A stretch of 7,948 nucleotides of DNA from Nitrospirota bacterium (GTDB lineage Bacteria > Nitrospirota_A > Leptospirillia > Leptospirillales > Leptospirillaceae), in contig JAKBTA010000062.1 of assembly GCA_021844645.1 (NCBI GenBank), forward strand, positions 1 to 7,948. The letters run 5' to 3'. Below, in pieces: positions 5,789 to 7,948 of this stretch (its first letter is position 1; every line of letters begins with the position of its first letter). Made by a program: the position numbers and the translations under genes. Under the pieces are notes generated by a model, which ran no database searches, was not told the origin of the DNA, and saw nothing but the letters and a program-made list of their open reading frames with translations.

Positions 5789-5818
5789 GCCGGGTGACCC
5801 CAAAGAGGATAACCCGGC
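5789..5818 (-). terminator. Strong stem-loop just after ilvD, no adjacent U-tract
   Basis: GCCGGGT (5789-5795) and ACCCGGC (5812-5818) are perfect 7-bp arms. Inside, AUCC and GGGU can pair further around a small loop, giving a two-part stem. It starts 8 nt past the ilvD stop. In the minus direction the next T-run (TTTT) is about 20 nt away, so it is not a textbook intrinsic terminator; an mRNA 3'-end stabiliser or attenuating element between ilvD and ackA is equally possible. Confidence 0.5.
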
Positions 5819-5825
5819 AGCCACA

Positions 5826-7688
5826 TTACCGCTTCAGCTGGGACAAGTCTCGCACTGCACCACGATCTGCGGAGGTAGTCATGGCCGCATATGCCTTGAG
5901 AGCCTGGGAAACCGGTCGTTCCCGATTGACCGGAAGCCACGCCCCGTCACCCTTCGCTTCCATGGCGGCACGGCGCGCAGAAAGCACTTGGTCCGAAACC
6001 CGAAGGCTAATCGAGCGGTTGGGAATATCAATATCGATCACGTCCCCCTCTTCGACCAACCCAATCGCCCCCCCTTCAGCCGCTTCCGGTGAAGCGTGTC
6101 CGATCACCAGCCCCGACGAGCCACCGGAGAACCGACCATCGGTCAAAAGCGCGCACACCTTCCCAAGACCTTTTGACTTGATATAGGAGGTCGGATAGAG
6201 CATTTCCTGCATTCCCGGACCGCCTTTTGGACCTTCATAACGGATGACGACGACATCCCCGGCATGAACATGATCGCCAAGAATCGCATCCACAGCCGCA
6301 TCCTGGCTTTCGAAAATGCGGGCCTTTCCGGAAAATTTCAGGATGCTTTCATCCACACCGGCTGTTTTGACAATACAGCCCTTCTCCGCAAGATTGCCGG
6401 AAAGAATCGCCAGCCCCCCATCTTTTGAATACGCATGGGCAAGATCCCGGATACACCCGCCACTCCGGTCAAGATCCAGGGCTTCGAAACGCTCCGACTG
6501 GGAAAAGGCGACTTGAGTCGGAACACCGCCGGGAGCCGCCATAAACAGCCGGTGAACGGCCGGATCACGGCTCAACATGACATCGTTCTTTTTGATAGCT
6601 TCTCCGAGAGTCTTTGCATGAACGGAAGCCACCGATGTATCCAGAAGGCCAGCCCGTTCCAACTCACCCAGGATACCGAAGATGCCCCCGGCGCGGTGCA
6701 CGTCTTCGATATGATATTTGTCCGTCATTGGGGCAACTTTGCATAAACAGGGGACTTTCCGGGAAATTCGGTCAATATCCGCCATCCTGAACGGAACACC
6801 CGCTTCATGAGCAGCAGCCAACAAATGGAGAACGGTATTGGTGGAACCTCCCATCGAGACATCCAGAGCCATCGCATTCTCAAAAGCCGCCATGGTGGCA
6901 ATGTTCCGGGGAAGAATCGATGCATCACCCTGCTCGTAATAGCGCTTGGCCAGATCGACAATCAGCCGGCCGGCGCGCAGGAACAAATCCTTCCGGTCCG
7001 AATGCGTTGCAACGATGGTACCGTTTCCCGGCAGCGACAACCCCAGCGCTTCGGTCAAACAGTTCATCGAATTGGCCGTAAACATTCCGGAGCATGAACC
7101 GCAGGTGGGACAAGCCGAGCGCTCGATTTCCTCGACATCAGCATCGCTGACAGCGTTGTCTCCGGCTTTGATCATCGCATCAACCAAGTCGAGCTTGATG
7201 ACTTTTTCCCCCCCGTTGACAACTTTCAAGATTTTTCCCGCTTCCATCGGGCCGCCAGACACAAACACCGACGGAATATTGAGGCGCATGGCAGCCATCA
7301 GCATTCCGGGTGTGATCTTGTCGCAATTGGAGATGCAGACCATCGCATCCGCGCAATGGGCGTTCACCATATATTCGACCGAATCGGCGATCAGGTCCCT
7401 TGACGGAAGGGAATACAGCATGCCTCCGTGGCCCATTGCGATACCATCATCAACGGCAATGGTGTTGAACTCCTTTGCGACACCGCCTGCCGCTTCAATT
7501 TCACGTGCGACCAGCTGGCCCAGGTCCTTCAGGTGAACGTGGCCTGGCACAAATTGGGTAAAAGAGTTCACCACGGCGATGATCGGCTTGTCGAAATCGC
7601 CATCCTTCATGCCGGTGGCTCGCCATAGTGATCGTGCGCCAGCCATGTTTCGTCCATGGGTGGTGGTACGGGAACGGTATTCGGGCAT
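5826..7688 (-). CDS. ilvD: Dihydroxy-acid dehydratase
   Basis: Dehydrates 2,3-dihydroxy-isovalerate and -methylvalerate to the 2-keto acids in valine, isoleucine and leucine synthesis; cytoplasmic Fe-S enzyme. The 620 residues are full length (E. coli 616) and closely resemble the E. coli protein from the first residues ([19 protein letters not shown]). Visible sites are DDGIAMGH (Asp81), the cluster and metal motif [12 protein letters not shown] (Cys122, Asp123, Lys124), [19 protein letters not shown] (Cys193, 196, 199), [11 protein letters not shown] (Glu495) and [11 protein letters not shown] (Ser521 as likely catalytic base). The third cluster cysteine of [2Fe-2S] dehydratases is replaced by glycine (Gly49 in FVPGH), as in the E. 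coli [4Fe-4S] form. The ATG at 7686-7688 has AAAGGAG (7695-7701) six bases upstream. It stands without other ilv genes in view; ackA follows at 123 nt. Confidence 0.97.
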   Translation of the reverse strand: MPEYRSRTTTHGRNMAGARSLWRATGMKDGDFDKPIIAVVNSFTQFVPGHVHLKDLGQLVAREIEAAGGVAKEFNTIAVDDGIAMGHGGMLYSLPSRDLIADSVEYMVNAHCADAMVCISNCDKITPGMLMAAMRLNIPSVFVSGGPMEAGKILKVVNGGEKVIKLDLVDAMIKAGDNAVSDADVEEIERSACPTCGSCSGMFTANSMNCLTEALGLSLPGNGTIVATHSDRKDLFLRAGRLIVDLAKRYYEQGDASILPRNIATMAAFENAMALDVSMGGSTNTVLHLLAAAHEAGVPFRMADIDRISRKVPCLCKVAPMTDKYHIEDVHRAGGIFGILGELERAGLLDTSVASVHAKTLGEAIKKNDVMLSRDPAVHRLFMAAPGGVPTQVAFSQSERFEALDLDRSGGCIRDLAHAYSKDGGLAILSGNLAEKGCIVKTAGVDESILKFSGKARIFESQDAAVDAILGDHVHAGDVVVIRYEGPKGGPGMQEMLYPTSYIKSKGLGKVCALLTDGRFSGGSSGLVIGHASPEAAEGGAIGLVEEGDVIDIDIPNRSISLRVSDQVLSARRAAMEAKGDGAWLPVNRERPVSQALKAYAAMTTSADRGAVRDLSQLKR

Positions 7689-7871
7689 GACTTACTCCTT
7701 TTGTCCTGGTTGGAAAATCGCTTGCAAGTTTCCTGTCGATTGAGCTCTTGTGTTTCGATAATCCGGTCATTCCCCTTCTGCTGAAATCTCCCGTCTCAGG
7801 GAAGAGACTTGTCCAGAACGCTGATATCAATAGACATATCCCATCAGATTGCCCAAGGATCGAATCAGGGC
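7689..7871 (-). other. ilvD leader and promoter region
   Basis: The 183-nt stretch ahead of ilvD contains its Shine-Dalgarno (7695-7701) and a small inverted repeat GTCTC-N6-GAGAC (7793-7808). I found no convincing -35/-10 pair, no T-box, and no leader peptide rich in Ile, Val or Leu codons, so classical ilv attenuation is not apparent. GCCC-N13-GGGC (7851-7871) directly follows the possible upstream stop codon and may end that transcript. Confidence 0.45.
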
Positions 7872-7948
7872 CTATGCATGGCTTTCGCGAGTTTTCAATG
7901 CTTCGAAACCACATTCCAAAACCTGGATGGTTGTCCGAAGGGAAATGG
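7872..7948 (-). CDS. Possible 3' end of an upstream gene, cut by the window edge
   Basis: A minus frame enters from the right edge, reads ISLRTTIQVLECGFEALKTRE and ends at TAG (7872-7874) after 24 codons. The composition looks like a normal protein C-terminus and a short GCCC/GGGC inverted repeat follows the stop, consistent with a gene end. I do not recognise the family, and 24 codons are too few to be certain. The other two minus frames are less protein-like, one ending at a stop near 7895 and the other running into ilvD out of frame. Confidence 0.4.
   Translation of the reverse strand, partial: ISLRTTIQVLECGFEALKTRESHA

Noticed and set aside
7501..7914. Minus open frame of 137 codons spanning the ilvD leader and start
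   Set aside because: It overlaps the clear ilvD start out of frame, and its second half is an out-of-frame reading of ilvD. A leader peptide was considered, but it has no stop before ilvD and no cluster of branched-chain codons.

Overview
The window is a compact bacterial chromosomal segment in which every supported gene is on the minus strand, so the gene order below runs right to left. I see no RNA gene, insertion sequence, CRISPR array or phage gene. Two lipoproteins with lipobox cysteines, one carrying an OmpA-type peptidoglycan-binding domain, point to a diderm (Gram-negative) organism. The mixture of genes and moderate base composition would fit a Nitrospirota/Leptospirillum-like or proteobacterial genome. 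That placement is a guess from recall, not something the sequence proves.

Layout from the right edge: (1) 7872-7948, a possible last 24 codons of an upstream gene. (2) 7689-7871, the leader and promoter region of ilvD. (3) 5826-7688, ilvD, a complete E. coli-type dihydroxy-acid dehydratase, followed within 8 nt by a strong stem-loop (5789-5818) that lacks an adjacent U-tract. (4) 4590-5702, ackA, a short and divergent acetate/propionate-family kinase with a probable GTG start. (5) 4265-4589, an intergenic region with an extremely AT-rich core (about 17% G+C over 4381-4460), a 15-bp dyad and a leader hairpin. (6) 3869-4264 and 3006-3803, two adjacent lipoprotein genes: a stand-alone DUF4398 protein and a DUF4398 + OmpA-domain protein. 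They share an identical 13-nt ribosome-binding sequence. (7) 2885-2941, a long imperfect hairpin that probably terminates the lipoprotein operon. (8) 2548-2884, a long leader/promoter region for the next operon. (9) 904-2547, pgm, phosphoglucomutase. (10) 1-857, the first 285 codons of glgP, alpha-glucan phosphorylase, running off the left edge.

Functionally, glgP and pgm form a glycogen-breakdown pair: phosphorolysis gives glucose-1-phosphate, and Pgm converts it to glucose-6-phosphate. AckA would interconvert acetyl phosphate and acetate with ATP formation; no phosphotransacetylase or phosphoketolase is in the window. IlvD serves branched-chain amino acid synthesis. The lipoprotein pair is an envelope module. 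These are ordinary families. I do not find a clearly new system. The points most worth a second look are the lipoprotein module with its AT-rich, dyad-bearing control region, the remodelled acetate kinase, and several unexplained inverted repeats between genes.
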